A stretch of DNA of 64,000 bases. Origin: Flavobacterium phycosphaerae (GTDB lineage Bacteria; Bacteroidota; Bacteroidia; Flavobacteriales; Flavobacteriaceae). A program made the translations under genes and the position numbers. The DNA lies in the NCBI RefSeq assembly GCF_010119235.1, contig NZ_JAAATZ010000001.1, forward strand, positions 1,208,501 through 1,272,500. Direction: 5' to 3'. Each line of letters begins with the position of its first letter. Within the stretch, counting starts at the first letter, position 1. A model generated the notes under the pieces. That model searched no databases and was not told the origin of the DNA. It saw nothing but the letters and a program-made list of their open reading frames with translations. This document shows, piece by piece, positions 54,989-64,000 of this stretch.

Positions 54989-55846
54989 ATGAAAGCGAAA
55001 GTACTAGTTGTCGCCCTTGTAGTTACAACATTCAGTTTTACTAAAATAAATGCACAAATTAATTTGGGCGAAAAAGCTATGGGCGCGCTACAATCGGGAG
55101 TAGCCAGTTTCACGTTTAGTGATGAAGATGCTGCTGCTATTTCAAAAGAAGCGGTTCGAAAAATGGATTCGACCAATACGGTTGCCGGTCCCAAAGATGG
55201 GTATACTTTGCGTTTAAATCGAATTTTTGGGAAACACGCGAATGAAAACGGACTAAAATTGAATTATAAAGTGTACTTAACCAAAGACGTGAATGCCTTT
55301 GCTACGGCAGACGGAAGTGTTAGAGTTTTCTCAGGTTTAATGGATATTATGGATGATAATCAATTGTTGGCGGTTATTGGTCACGAAATTGGGCATGTTG
55401 CCAATCATGATTCCCGTGATGCCATGAAAGTAGCTTTGCGTAAAGCAGCACTAGTTGGTGCGATTTCTTCTCAATCGGATAAAGTGGCGAAATTGACGGA
55501 TAGTCAATATGGCCAATTAGCCAGTGCTATTGTTGACAGTAAATACAGCCGCAAACAAGAATCTGAAGCAGATGATTTCTCCTATGAATTTTTGAAACGC
55601 AATAAATACAATGTCAATGCAGAGGAATCGGCTTTTGCTATTTTAGCCAATATGAGTGGAGGGACTAGTGCTGATTTTTTAAGTAAAATGATGAGTTCGC
55701 ACCCGGACCCCCAAGACAGAGCTGACAAAGCCAGAGCCAGAGCTACAGCGGATGGTTTATACAAATCCTATGTTCAAATGAAATTTTCGAACAAAGCCAC
55801 CACCACGACTACGAAAAAAACAACCACCAAAAAGAAGAAAAAATAA
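54989..55846 (+). CDS. M48 family metalloprotease
   Basis: A 285-residue secreted zinc protease with signal peptide (to INAQ near residue 23), the HEIGHVANHDS zinc motif (132-142) and the third ligand in SRKQESEADDFSYEF. No membrane helices beyond the signal, so it is of the periplasmic BepA/LoiP type rather than HtpX. The C-terminal tail is a Thr/Lys run (KATTTTTKKTTTKKKKK), unusual and possibly low complexity. Its stop codon directly abuts the GNAT gene start (TAAGTG). Confidence 0.9.
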   Translation: MKAKVLVVALVVTTFSFTKINAQINLGEKAMGALQSGVASFTFSDEDAAAISKEAVRKMDSTNTVAGPKDGYTLRLNRIFGKHANENGLKLNYKVYLTKDVNAFATADGSVRVFSGLMDIMDDNQLLAVIGHEIGHVANHDSRDAMKVALRKAALVGAISSQSDKVAKLTDSQYGQLASAIVDSKYSRKQESEADDFSYEFLKRNKYNVNAEESAFAILANMSGGTSADFLSKMMSSHPDPQDRADKARARATADGLYKSYVQMKFSNKATTTTTKKTTTKKKKK

Positions 55847-56326
55847 GTGGCAACGTTAATCCGAAAAGGCGAAAAGAAAGATATGAAAGCCGTTCTTGAC
55901 TTGATTCAGGAGCTGGCCACTTTTGAAAAAGAACCTGATGCGGTAGTGGTCAATGTTGCCGATTTGGAGCGAGATGGTTTTGGAGAAACCCCTTTGTTTC
56001 ATACATTTATCGCTGAAGTTGATAGCGAAATTGTAGGCATGGCGTTATATTATTACCGCTATTCGACTTGGAAAGGCAAAACCATTCACCTCGAAGATTT
56101 AATTGTCAAAGAAAAAATGAGAGGCTCGGGGTTAGGATTTGCATTGTACGCCGAGATTATGAAACAAGGCAAAAAAGACAATGTCAGAAGAGTGGAGTGG
56201 AATGTTTTAGATTGGAACACACCGGCCATCGATTTTTATATCAAATCAGGAGCCCGAATTCTGGACGATTGGCGGGTAGCACAAATGGATGAAACAGGAA
56301 TAAACGAATTTTTAAGTAAACTATAA
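55847..56326 (+). CDS. GNAT family N-acetyltransferase
   Basis: A 159-residue acetyltransferase. Starts at a GTG that abuts the M48 stop codon; the only nearby ATG would drop the first strand. Seen: IRKGEKKDMKAVLDLIQELATFEKEP and the acetyl-CoA loop VKEKMRGSGLGFALYAEIM, then VRRVEWNVLDWNTPAIDFYIKSGARIL. This is the diamine-acetyltransferase-like (SSAT-type) pattern, but the substrate is not proven. It lies 3 nt before the aspartate kinase gene. Confidence 0.88.
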   Translation: MATLIRKGEKKDMKAVLDLIQELATFEKEPDAVVVNVADLERDGFGETPLFHTFIAEVDSEIVGMALYYYRYSTWKGKTIHLEDLIVKEKMRGSGLGFALYAEIMKQGKKDNVRRVEWNVLDWNTPAIDFYIKSGARILDDWRVAQMDETGINEFLSKL

Positions 56327-56329
56327 CTA

Positions 56330-57583
56330 ATGAGAATTTTCAAATTTGGTGGCGCTTCAGTGAAAGACGCCGACGGTATCAAAAACGTCTACAGTGTATT
56401 GGAAAAAGTGGGTCACGAAGACACACTGCTAGTCATTTCCGCTATGGGAAAAACTACGAATGCTTTGGAATTGGTGATTAAGAATTACTTCGAAAAATCC
56501 AATGAATTACATTCTTCTTTGCAAGACGTCAAGAAATACCACAACCAAATTTTATTAGATTTGTTTGACGACGAAGAGCATGATGTTTTCTACGCCGTGA
56601 ATAGTCATTTTGCTGATTTGGAATACTTTTTACGAAGCAATAAATCCCCGAATTATAACTTTGTTTATGACCAAATTGTGAGTTACGGAGAGATTGTTTC
56701 CACCACTATTGTCAGCCATTATTTTAATCATGCCGGTTTAAAAAACAACTGGATTGACGTTCGTAGTTTCATCAAAACCGATAATACTTATCGCGATGCC
56801 AATGTGGATTGGGAGAAAACCCAACAGTTCATCTCTAAAGGAATCAAGAAAAAATCACTCAACATCACCCAGGGGTTTTTAGGTTCCGATGAAAATAACT
56901 TCACCACTACTTTAGGGCGCGAAGGGTCTGATTATACCGCCGCTATTTTTGCTTATTGCCTGAATGCCGAAAGTGTAACCATCTGGAAAGACGTACCCGG
57001 TGTGATGAATGCTGATCCAAGGTATTTTGAAAATGCGATTTTGTTAAATCAAATTTCCTATCGCGAAGCCATAGAATTAGCGTTTTATGGGGCCACTGTC
57101 ATTCACCCGAAAACATTGCAACCGCTTCAGAAAAAAGAAATCCCGTTGCATGTAAAATCATTCATCAATCCGCTATTGCCGGGCACCAGTGTTTCCAAAG
57201 GAAAAGATTTAGAGCCGCAAGCCCCGTGTTATATTGTAAAAAGAGACCAATTGTTGATTTCATTATCATCAATAGATTTCTCTTTCATTATGGAAGAAAA
57301 CATCAGTGAGATTTTTGCGTTGTTACATCAATTCAAAATCAAAGTAAGTTTAATTCAAAACTCAGCCATCAGTTTTTCAGTATGTGTAGAAGATAAGTTT
57401 GGGAATTTCAACGAACTGAAAGCTATTTTGTCTAAAAAATTCAAAGTGTCTTATAATGAAAATGTGTCGTTGTATACCATTCGTCATTTCACCAAAGAGG
57501 CCGCTGAAATGGTTGAAAAAGATAAAACCGTACTATTGAAACAAATCTCGAGAGAGACCATGCAGATTGTAACCAAAGAGTAA
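56330..57583 (+). CDS. lysC: Aspartate kinase
   Basis: Phosphorylates aspartate at the head of the lysine, threonine and methionine pathway. The 417-residue monofunctional enzyme has KFGGASVKDADGI (residues 4-16), the TTLGREGSDYTAAIFAYCL segment, WKDVPGVMNADPRYF, AFYGATVIHPKTLQPL, and C-terminal ACT-like regulatory domains (from about 295). ACT domains imply feedback control. It is preceded 3 nt upstream by the GNAT gene and followed by a terminator. Its pathway partner asd is at 29218. Confidence 0.95.
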   Translation: MRIFKFGGASVKDADGIKNVYSVLEKVGHEDTLLVISAMGKTTNALELVIKNYFEKSNELHSSLQDVKKYHNQILLDLFDDEEHDVFYAVNSHFADLEYFLRSNKSPNYNFVYDQIVSYGEIVSTTIVSHYFNHAGLKNNWIDVRSFIKTDNTYRDANVDWEKTQQFISKGIKKKSLNITQGFLGSDENNFTTTLGREGSDYTAAIFAYCLNAESVTIWKDVPGVMNADPRYFENAILLNQISYREAIELAFYGATVIHPKTLQPLQKKEIPLHVKSFINPLLPGTSVSKGKDLEPQAPCYIVKRDQLLISLSSIDFSFIMEENISEIFALLHQFKIKVSLIQNSAISFSVCVEDKFGNFNELKAILSKKFKVSYNENVSLYTIRHFTKEAAEMVEKDKTVLLKQISRETMQIVTKE

Positions 57584-57590
57584 AAATAAC

Positions 57591-57632
57591 GCCGTGAATG
57601 CTGAAAAATAGATAGGGTTCGCGGCTTTTTTT
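57591..57632 (+). terminator. Terminator after lysC
   Basis: Arms gccgtgaa (57591-57598) and ttcgcggc (57618-57625), one G-U pair, about 19-nt loop, T-run 57626-57632; 7 nt after the lysC stop codon. Confidence 0.78.
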
Positions 57633-57666
57633 ATATTAAAAAGCATATTTTTACGTTATACTAAAT

Positions 57667-60600
57667 ATGCTGAAAAAACTTTTTTTATTGTTGGTCTTCA
57701 TTGGGTTTTCCAGGCTTTCGGCTCAGGAAATCAAATCGTTGTACCAAACAAAAAAAGTGGCTGTGACTGCCGATACCATTTCTCTTGAAAAAGTAAGCAT
57801 CAGCCCCAGTTTCTTCAAATTGCAAAAAGAAGACGGCACCGTCATTGACAGTACTTTTTACAAAATCGATTTTAAAACCGGGAAGCTTTTATTTAAAAAC
57901 GGCTTCACTTCTCAAGACAGCATTACAGTTCGTTATTTCAATTATCCGGAGCATTTAACGAGAACCTACAGTATTTACGACCAAGATAAAGTCGTTCCCA
58001 ACGAAGCCGGCAACCTTTATAAAGTCAATCGTTCTGTGAAAAAATTTATTCCGTTTGACGGATTGAATACTTCAGGAAGCATCACGCGCGGTGTTACGAT
58101 TGGCAACAATCAAAATGCTTCGGTTACATCCAATTTAGATTTACAAATCACAGGAAAAATTTCCGATAAAGTCTCACTTCGTGCTTCGATTCAAGATTCT
58201 AATATTCCGCTGCAGGAAGGTGGTTATTCGCAAAAGTTAGATGAATTCGACCAAATTTTCATCGAATTATTTACCGATAAATGGAATATTCGCGCCGGAG
58301 ATTTATTTCTCGAAAATCGGCAATCCCGTTTCCTGAATTTCAATAAAAAAGTACAAGGACTTTCCACACATTTCACCTTTGGCGGCGAAGAAAACAAAAC
58401 GGATATTTTTGCAGCGGGTGCTTTGGTTCGCGGACAATATGCCAGAAGTCCGTTTACCGGTCAGGAAGGCAATCAAGGGCCGTATAAGTTAAAAGGCAAT
58501 AATGGCGAGTTGTATGTATTGGTGATTTCGGGCTCGGAGAAAGTTTATGTGAATGGTATTCTTCGCAAACGGGGTGAAAACAATGATTATGTAATTGATT
58601 ATAATGCCGGAGAAATCACATTTACTTCATTATTTCCTATCACTTCCGAAATGCGTATCGTGGTAGAATACCAATATTCAGACCGAAGTTATACGCGTTT
58701 TGTGACTTATGCCGGAGCCAATCACGAAGCTAAAACTTGGAGTTTAGGAGGGTATTTGTATTCTGAAAATGATGTCAAAAATCAACCATTACAACAAAAT
58801 TTATCGCCGGAACAAGTGTCGATTTTGGCCAATGCCGGAGATAATGTTAACTTGATGAACGCACCATCAGCCTATTTGGATACCTATTCAGAAAATAAAA
58901 TTTTGTACCGAAAAACAATCATCAGCGGGGTTGAGGTCTATGAAAACTCGAATGACCCTAACGAAGAATTGTACAATGTGAAATTTACGTTTGTTGGCCT
59001 AAACCAAGGGAGTTATATTTTGACCAACTCCAATGCCAATGGTAAAATTTATAAGTATGTAGGTTTGACCAGCACTGAACCAAACCGAAATTACGAACCG
59101 ATTACTCGCTTGGTAGCACCAACCAAAATCCAAATTGCGACCGTTTTAGGAAAATACAATCCGAGTGAAAAAACGGCTCTTGACTTTGAAGTGGGTGTGA
59201 GTAACAACGATTTGAATTTGTTTTCGGCTATAGATGACAACGACAACAAAGGCGTGGCCGGGAAACTGAATTTCAAGCAAAGACTTTTTACCAAAAAATG
59301 GCAAGTTGATGTCTTCGGAAACTACCAATATGTGCAGCAAAATTTCAAAACCATTGAGCGTTTATTCAATATTGAGTTCAATCGCGACTGGAATTTAACT
59401 GCGTTTGAAGGCAACCAGAGTTTGTTGGTTAATGGCTTGGATTTCATTTTGCCAGAAAAAGGAAAGTTGACCTATCAGTTTGAAAAGTTGGATTTCTCCA
59501 AAAGTTTTTCCGGAAACCGTCATCTCATTAATGGATTGTTTAAGCTAAATAATTGGAACCTTCAGGAAACCGGCAGTTATTTAAAAAGTGACGGGGATTA
59601 TGCCACTTCTACCTTCATCAGAAACCAATCACAAGCGCGCTATAATTTCAAAAAGAATTGGGTTGGAGGCAGTTTGCGATTAGAAAACAATAAAGAAAAG
59701 TTGCTTGCCACCAATCAATTATCAATACTAAGCCAACGATTTACCGAGTATGGAGCTTTTGTTGGTCGGGGTGACAGCACCAAAGTTTTTGTAGAATTGG
59801 GCTATCTGCAACGGGTGAATGACAGTTTGCAAAACGGGTTGTTGAAAAAAGTAAATACGTCACAATCCTATTATTTGAAATCAAAAATACTTCAAACCGA
59901 TAAAAGCGATTTGTCTCTGTTTGTTAATTACAGAAACCTAAAATATGTTGACAACACCCGGCCAAGTGAACCTTCACTTAATTCAAGGTTGTTATACAAC
60001 GACCAATATTTTAAGCAGTTGATGCAAGTCACCACCGCCTATGAAACGACTTCGGGAAGGATTGCCCAACAGGAATATACCTATCTCGAAGTGCAACCGG
60101 GGCAAGGAGTGTACACTTGGAATGACTACAATGCCAACGGAATTCAGGAATTACAAGAGTTTGAAATTGCACCGTTTCCTGATCAAGCAAAATATGTTCG
60201 AGTGTTTTTGCCGAATCAGGTTTTTATCAAAACGCATCAGAATAAATTCTCACAAGCGCTGACATTGAATCCGGCACAGTGGCAAAATGAAACCGGTTTC
60301 AGAAAATTATTGTCGCATTTTTACAATCAGTCATCGTATTTAATTGAACGCAAAATTCAGCGCAACGGCGATAACTTTGATTTAAATCCGTTCTCCACTT
60401 CTGATGCCGATTTATTAGGATTGAACACCAGTTTCAGAAATAGTTTGTTCTATAATCGCGGAAAACAAAGGCATTCGGTCACCTATACTTTTACACAAAA
60501 CAAAGTGAAGAGCTTACTTTCTATAGGTTCTCAGGAAAGCAAAAACAATTCACATCAACTGCAGTACGCGCATTTAGTTCAGAAGACTTGGTTGTTTTCA

Positions 60601-61065
60601 ATGGCCTCAAAAACGGTGTTTACCTCACTATATTCGGAAAATTATTCGGGTAAAAACTTTGAAGTCCAGGCTTATGAAATCAACCCTAAAATTTCTTACT
60701 TATTCAATAAAAATGCGAGTTGGGACATTTTTTACGAATACCAAAACAAGAAAAATCAATTAGGCGATTCGGAAACATTAGTGCAAAACCGTTTCGGAAC
60801 TTCCTTCTCTTATGCCAGCGAAAAGAAGCTGACGATGAACGGGGAATTTTCTTTGTATCAAAACAAGTTTACAGGCGATGCCCAATCTCCAGTGGCTTTC
60901 CAGATGTTGGAAGGATTGCAACCCGGAAAAAATATGACTTGGCGCTTGTTGTTGCAAAAGAACTTGACGGAATTTTTAGATATCAATATCAATTACCAAG
61001 GCAGAAAGACCGAAACCAGTCAAACCATCCATACCGGAAATGTGCAATTGCGAGCATATTTTTAG
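57667..61065 (+). CDS. Large outer-membrane beta-barrel protein of unknown function
   Basis: A 1132-residue envelope protein. Signal peptide (to LSAQ near 20), a beta-rich N-terminal domain (about 20-140), then FDGLNTSGSITRGVTIGNNQ, LDLQITGKISDKVSLRASIQD and SNIPLQEGGYSQKLDEFDQIFIEL (about 135-210) and a long barrel-like region to the end (TGNVQLRAYF). The SITRGVTIGNN and DNIPLQ-type words remind me of SprA/TonB-like large barrels, but this is recall and below certainty. Such proteins are widespread in Flavobacteriaceae and uncharacterised. It is not in a clear operon; a terminator precedes it. Confidence 0.7.
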   Translation: MLKKLFLLLVFIGFSRLSAQEIKSLYQTKKVAVTADTISLEKVSISPSFFKLQKEDGTVIDSTFYKIDFKTGKLLFKNGFTSQDSITVRYFNYPEHLTRTYSIYDQDKVVPNEAGNLYKVNRSVKKFIPFDGLNTSGSITRGVTIGNNQNASVTSNLDLQITGKISDKVSLRASIQDSNIPLQEGGYSQKLDEFDQIFIELFTDKWNIRAGDLFLENRQSRFLNFNKKVQGLSTHFTFGGEENKTDIFAAGALVRGQYARSPFTGQEGNQGPYKLKGNNGELYVLVISGSEKVYVNGILRKRGENNDYVIDYNAGEITFTSLFPITSEMRIVVEYQYSDRSYTRFVTYAGANHEAKTWSLGGYLYSENDVKNQPLQQNLSPEQVSILANAGDNVNLMNAPSAYLDTYSENKILYRKTIISGVEVYENSNDPNEELYNVKFTFVGLNQGSYILTNSNANGKIYKYVGLTSTEPNRNYEPITRLVAPTKIQIATVLGKYNPSEKTALDFEVGVSNNDLNLFSAIDDNDNKGVAGKLNFKQRLFTKKWQVDVFGNYQYVQQNFKTIERLFNIEFNRDWNLTAFEGNQSLLVNGLDFILPEKGKLTYQFEKLDFSKSFSGNRHLINGLFKLNNWNLQETGSYLKSDGDYATSTFIRNQSQARYNFKKNWVGGSLRLENNKEKLLATNQLSILSQRFTEYGAFVGRGDSTKVFVELGYLQRVNDSLQNGLLKKVNTSQSYYLKSKILQTDKSDLSLFVNYRNLKYVDNTRPSEPSLNSRLLYNDQYFKQLMQVTTAYETTSGRIAQQEYTYLEVQPGQGVYTWNDYNANGIQELQEFEIAPFPDQAKYVRVFLPNQVFIKTHQNKFSQALTLNPAQWQNETGFRKLLSHFYNQSSYLIERKIQRNGDNFDLNPFSTSDADLLGLNTSFRNSLFYNRGKQRHSVTYTFTQNKVKSLLSIGSQESKNNSHQLQYAHLVQKTWLFSMASKTVFTSLYSENYSGKNFEVQAYEINPKISYLFNKNASWDIFYEYQNKKNQLGDSETLVQNRFGTSFSYASEKKLTMNGEFSLYQNKFTGDAQSPVAFQMLEGLQPGKNMTWRLLLQKNLTEFLDININYQGRKTETSQTIHTGNVQLRAYF

Positions 61066-61133
61066 TGATTTTCAACAACGGCGTATTTATTTTTTTCTTA
61101 CTTTTAATCCACTAAATAATTAAATTAACAACC

Positions 61134-61694
61134 ATGAAAAAACTATTTTTATTGTGTTTCCTTTTTGTTTTTATAGCTAATACAAACGCTCAGGAAACAA
61201 AAGCTGAAAAAGCTAAAGCAAAAACAGAGAAAGCCGCAAAAGCCAAAAAAGCAAATGCTGCCAAAGAAGCCAAGGAAACCAAAGAAAAAGCAGAAAAGAA
61301 AGCGAAGAAGGAAACGACAACCGCCAAAGAAAAAGCTACCAAGCTTAAAAAAGACGGAACACCGGACAAACGTTTCAAAGACGCTGATGATGCTAAAGGG
61401 CCATTGAAAAAAGACGGAACGCCAGACAAGCGTTATAAAAATGCCAAAGAAAACAGCGCCTCAGCAAGAGGAGAAGCAAAATCAGCCGAAGGTAAAGCTA
61501 AAGCAACCGCCAATAAAACAGAAGCAAAAGCCAAAAAAGAAATAAAGGAAAGAACTTCAAGCGAAAAAGCGCCAAGATCGCCGGACAAAGTAACCGGAGA
61601 ATATAAAGGTAAAAAAGTGTATACCGGGCCAAGAGGAGGAAGATATTATATTAACTCTAATGGTAATAAAACCTATATTTCGGATGACAAATAA
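61134..61694 (+). CDS. Secreted Lys/Ala-rich protein with duplicated KKDGTPDKR motif and basic adaptor-like tail
   Basis: A 186-residue protein. Signal peptide (to TNAQ near 21), then an Ala/Lys/Glu low-complexity helix (AKAEKAKAKTEKAAKAKKANAAKEAKETKEKAEKKA, described here as a run). The motif KKDGTPDKRF/Y occurs twice near residues 76 and 98. The C-terminal 35 residues (GEYKGKKVYTGPRGGRYYI, then N-G-N-K-T-Y-I) look like the PBCV-type basic adaptor domain. The function is unknown; it could bind nucleic acid or polysaccharide at the cell surface, which is speculation. A strong terminator follows. Confidence 0.75.
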   Translation: MKKLFLLCFLFVFIANTNAQETKAEKAKAKTEKAAKAKKANAAKEAKETKEKAEKKAKKETTTAKEKATKLKKDGTPDKRFKDADDAKGPLKKDGTPDKRYKNAKENSASARGEAKSAEGKAKATANKTEAKAKKEIKERTSSEKAPRSPDKVTGEYKGKKVYTGPRGGRYYINSNGNKTYISDDK

Positions 61695-61714
61695 GAAGTA
61701 ATAGTACACTTTTC

Positions 61715-61753
61715 AAAGAGCGGTTTTTTCAATAGAAAACCGCTCTTTTTTTA
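61715..61753 (+). terminator. Terminator of the Lys/Ala-rich gene
   Basis: Arms aagagcggtttt / aaaaccgctctt around a short loop, T-run at the end; about 22 nt after the stop codon. Confidence 0.9.
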
Positions 61754-62035
61754 TACCCCAAATGTCCGTTTTCAGAAGACGAAAAATGTTAAAATTTCAC
61801 CATCAGTAAATTCCTAACTTCCTTTGTTTTAGGGCTTTTTTTGATTTTTGATTTTTTTAAATAATTGAAAATCAATTTGATATAAAATTTTAAAAACCCC
61901 ACTCCAATCGCTTCATTTGTTAAAAACTAGACCCGATTGTGAATAAGTTTGACTTTCTTTTTCCGTTTGGTTTGCCAATCTTTGTAACATACAGATTTCA
62001 CTAAAAATCGTCTTAAAATTCAAAATAAATTCAAC
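61754..62035. other. AT-rich spacer before nrdB
   Basis: No gene, repeat or clear promoter consensus found. A single DnaA-box-like word TGTGAATAA (reverse complement TTATTCACA) lies at 61938-61946, about 90 nt before the nrdB start. No palindromic NrdR-box pair was found. Confidence 0.5.
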
Positions 62036-63013
62036 ATGGCTACTATCGAACCCATTTTAAAAGAAAACAAAGATCGCTTCGTGATTTTTCCTATCAAACA
62101 CCAAGACATTTGGGAATGGTACAAAAAAATGGAAGCCAGTTTCTGGACTGCCGAAGAAATTGATTTACACCAAGATTTGTCGGATTGGAATAACAAATTG
62201 AATAACGACGAAAAATACTTCATCAAACATATTTTGGCTTTCTTCGCCGCTTCTGACGGAATTGTGAATGAAAATCTAGCCGAAAACTTTGTAAACGAAG
62301 TACAATATCCGGAAGCCAAATTTTTCTACGGCTTTCAAATCATGATGGAAAACATTCACAGCGAAACGTATTCGTTGTTAATCGATACGTATGTAAAAGA
62401 CGAAGCCGAAAAAAGTGAATTATTCCACGCCATTGAAGTCTTTCCGGCCATCAAGAAAAAAGCCGATTGGGCTTTAAAATGGATTTCTTCCGACTCGTTT
62501 GCCGAAAGATTAATCGCGTTTGCTGCCGTAGAAGGTATTTTCTTCTCGGGCGCATTCTGCTCGATTTACTGGTTGAAAAAACGTGGATTAATGCCGGGGC
62601 TTACTTTTTCTAACGAGTTAATCTCCCGTGACGAAGGGGTTCACTGCGATTTCGCCGTGCACTTACACAACCACCACTTGATACACAAAGTATCCAAAGC
62701 GCGTATCACCGAAATTATTACCGATGCCTTAAACATCGAAAGAGAGTTCATTACCGAGTCACTTCCGGTAAGTTTAATCGGGATGAACGCCACTTTGATG
62801 ACACAATATTTAGAATTTGTTGCCGACAGATTATTGGTAGAATTGGGTTGCAAACGAGTATACAACTCTTCCAATCCGTTCGATTTCATGGAGATGATTT
62901 CATTGCAAGGAAAAACCAATTTCTTCGAAAAACGTGTAGCCGAATACCAAAAAGCCGGAGTTATGAATTCCGATTCAGAATCTAGCAAAATTAGTTTCGA
63001 CGCCGATTTTTAA
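62036..63013 (+). CDS. nrdB: Ribonucleotide reductase, beta subunit (class Ia type)
   Basis: Houses the diiron/tyrosyl radical that starts nucleotide reduction in NrdA. The 325-residue protein has the metal ligands in order: [26 protein letters not shown] (Glu, His and the likely radical Tyr), [19 protein letters not shown], and [14 protein letters not shown] (Glu and His). The C-terminus ([11 protein letters not shown]) fits NrdA docking. nrdA follows 219 nt downstream in the same direction. Confidence 0.96.
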   Translation: MATIEPILKENKDRFVIFPIKHQDIWEWYKKMEASFWTAEEIDLHQDLSDWNNKLNNDEKYFIKHILAFFAASDGIVNENLAENFVNEVQYPEAKFFYGFQIMMENIHSETYSLLIDTYVKDEAEKSELFHAIEVFPAIKKKADWALKWISSDSFAERLIAFAAVEGIFFSGAFCSIYWLKKRGLMPGLTFSNELISRDEGVHCDFAVHLHNHHLIHKVSKARITEIITDALNIEREFITESLPVSLIGMNATLMTQYLEFVADRLLVELGCKRVYNSSNPFDFMEMISLQGKTNFFEKRVAEYQKAGVMNSDSESSKISFDADF

Positions 63014-63018
63014 CAGCG

Positions 63019-63129
63019 AATCGTTCGGGCATTTTAGGGAATCCATTTTCCCGCTGTACGTTCCAATCTTTTTTAGATTTCCCCTATAGGGCAATCCAAA
63101 AAAGGATTTCCACTTCCATCAGGGCTAGG
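63019..63129 (-). repeat. Dispersed Flavobacterium repeat, TAGCCCTGATGG type, copy 2, in the nrdB-nrdA gap
   Basis: On the minus strand it begins tagccctgatggaagtgg, then has an internal imperfect hairpin whose arms end in attgccc and gggaaat, then agcgggaa. It occupies half of the nrdB-nrdA gap. Copy 1 is at 52554-52609 on the plus strand. Confidence 0.7.
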
Positions 63130-63232
63130 AAGTAAAGCATGGCGCTAAAACAATCATTAGCATAAATAATCACAAATAACCCAAAAACAGAGAAGGGATT
63201 GTCTGTTTTTTAACCACTTAAAACAAAAGCGT

Positions 63233-64000
63233 ATGTATGTAGTAAAAAGAGACGGCCACAAAGAGCCGGTAATGTTCGACAAAATCACGGATAGAATTAA
63301 AAAACTATGTTATGGTTTAAACGATTTGGTAGACGCTGTTAAAGTGGCAATGAGAGTTATTGAAGGATTGTACGATGGAGTTACCACTTCAGAATTGGAT
63401 AATCTGGCCGCAGAAACTGCAGCTTCCATGACCATCGCGCATCCTGATTATGCACAATTAGCGGCAAGAATAGCCATTTCTAACTTGCACAAAAACACCA
63501 ACAAATCGTTCTCAGAAACCATGAACGAAATGTACCATTATGTAAATCCAAGAACCAACCAAGCTGCCCCATTGCTTTCTGAAGAAGTACACAATGTGAT
63601 TCAAGCCAATGCCGAGTTTTTAAACTCCCACATCATCTACAACCGTGATTTTAACTACGATTACTTTGGTTTCAAAACCTTAGAGCGTTCATATTTGTTA
63701 AAAATTAACGGCAAAATCGTTGAGCGCCCACAACAAATGTTGATGCGTGTCGCTGTTGGAATTCACTTAAACGATTTGGAAGCGGTAATTGAAACGTACG
63801 ACTTAATGTCGAAAAAATTCTTTACGCACGCCACGCCAACGTTATTCAACGCCGGTACGCCAAAACCACAAATGTCCTCGTGTTTCTTACTATCCATGAA
63901 AGACGACAGTATTGACGGAATTTATGATACTTTGAAATCAACTGCGAAAATCTCGCAATCTGCGGGAGGAATCGGGTTGTCAATTCACAATGTTCGCGCG
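63233..64000 (+). CDS. nrdA: Ribonucleotide reductase, alpha subunit, N-terminal part (gene runs off the window)
   Basis: The catalytic subunit that reduces ribonucleoside diphosphates. The visible 256 codons start at ATG 63233 ([20 protein letters not shown]). They contain an ATP-cone with [11 protein letters not shown] and allosteric helix, and then the catalytic start [16 protein letters not shown] (the first active-site cysteine). The C-terminal part, with the remaining cysteines, is outside the window. A dispersed repeat occupies the spacer to nrdB, but the pair is probably still one transcription unit or has a promoter in the spacer. Confidence 0.97.
   Translation, partial: MYVVKRDGHKEPVMFDKITDRIKKLCYGLNDLVDAVKVAMRVIEGLYDGVTTSELDNLAAETAASMTIAHPDYAQLAARIAISNLHKNTNKSFSETMNEMYHYVNPRTNQAAPLLSEEVHNVIQANAEFLNSHIIYNRDFNYDYFGFKTLERSYLLKINGKIVERPQQMLMRVAVGIHLNDLEAVIETYDLMSKKFFTHATPTLFNAGTPKPQMSSCFLLSMKDDSIDGIYDTLKSTAKISQSAGGIGLSIHNVRA

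Overview
The window is ordinary chromosomal DNA from a member of the Flavobacteriaceae, most likely the genus Flavobacterium. The reasons are AT-rich sequence, TAnnTTTG-type -7 promoter boxes, many Sec signal peptides joined to type IX secretion (T9SS) C-terminal domains, a PorP/SprF and PorE-like gene pair, a MurF-Alr fusion, DUF6029, Omp28 and DUF3109 families, and almost no Shine-Dalgarno sequences. No phage, plasmid, insertion sequence with a recognisable transposase, CRISPR array, rRNA operon or defence island was found. There is one tRNA (Ala, GGC).

Layout. 1-8.8 kb: ileS (partial), recO, a PorZ-like beta-propeller protein, gdhA, a flavobacterial outer-membrane protein and hflX. 9-19.5 kb: a three-gene surface-adhesin cassette, made of a 2560-residue multidomain adhesin with a type B T9SS sorting domain, a PorP/SprF-like barrel and a PorE-like OmpA protein. 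19.5-24 kb: a 21-bp tandem-repeat array, then a reprolysin-like T9SS metalloprotease. 24-39.2 kb: housekeeping genes (FAD oxidoreductase, mtgA, DoxX-like protein, a TonB receptor with a His/Cys-rich partner, asd, mscL, murF-alr, tdk, an acidic coiled-coil protein, rsmI, ade, recJ). 39.2-40.8 kb: the most accessory-looking stretch, with a GIY-YIG nuclease gene inside a 32-bp inverted repeat, tandem copies of the recJ 3' tail, a second 21-bp repeat array, and an orphan helical protein whose reading frame continues from that array. 40.8-48.1 kb: lpxH, queD and a minus-strand envelope cluster (Omp28 lipoprotein, DUF6029 barrel, TlpA-like thioredoxin, two T9SS cargo proteins, one of them Omp28-like). 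48.2-64 kb: tRNA-Ala, DUF3109, MarC, a small FAD protein, an S41 protease, a dCMP deaminase, a HupE/UreJ-like protein, a TerB-like protein, fbp, an M48 protease, a GNAT enzyme, aspartate kinase, a large outer-membrane barrel, a Lys/Ala-rich secreted protein, nrdB and nrdA (partial).

How it fits together. Two themes recur. The first is T9SS and the cell surface: a PorZ-like factor, SprF and PorE-like partners, four clear CTD-bearing cargo proteins and two large barrels. The second is central metabolism: gdhA, asd and lysC, fbp, nrdAB, tdk, the dCMP deaminase, ade and murF-alr.

The strongest candidates for something undescribed are the two independent 21-bp (two helical turns, seven codons) tandem arrays at 19.7 and 39.9 kb. 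The first has a strict two-unit (42-bp) alternation. The second lies immediately upstream of, and in frame with, an unrecognised protein. The GIY-YIG inverted-repeat element beside the second array looks like a small mobile or domesticated repeat system.
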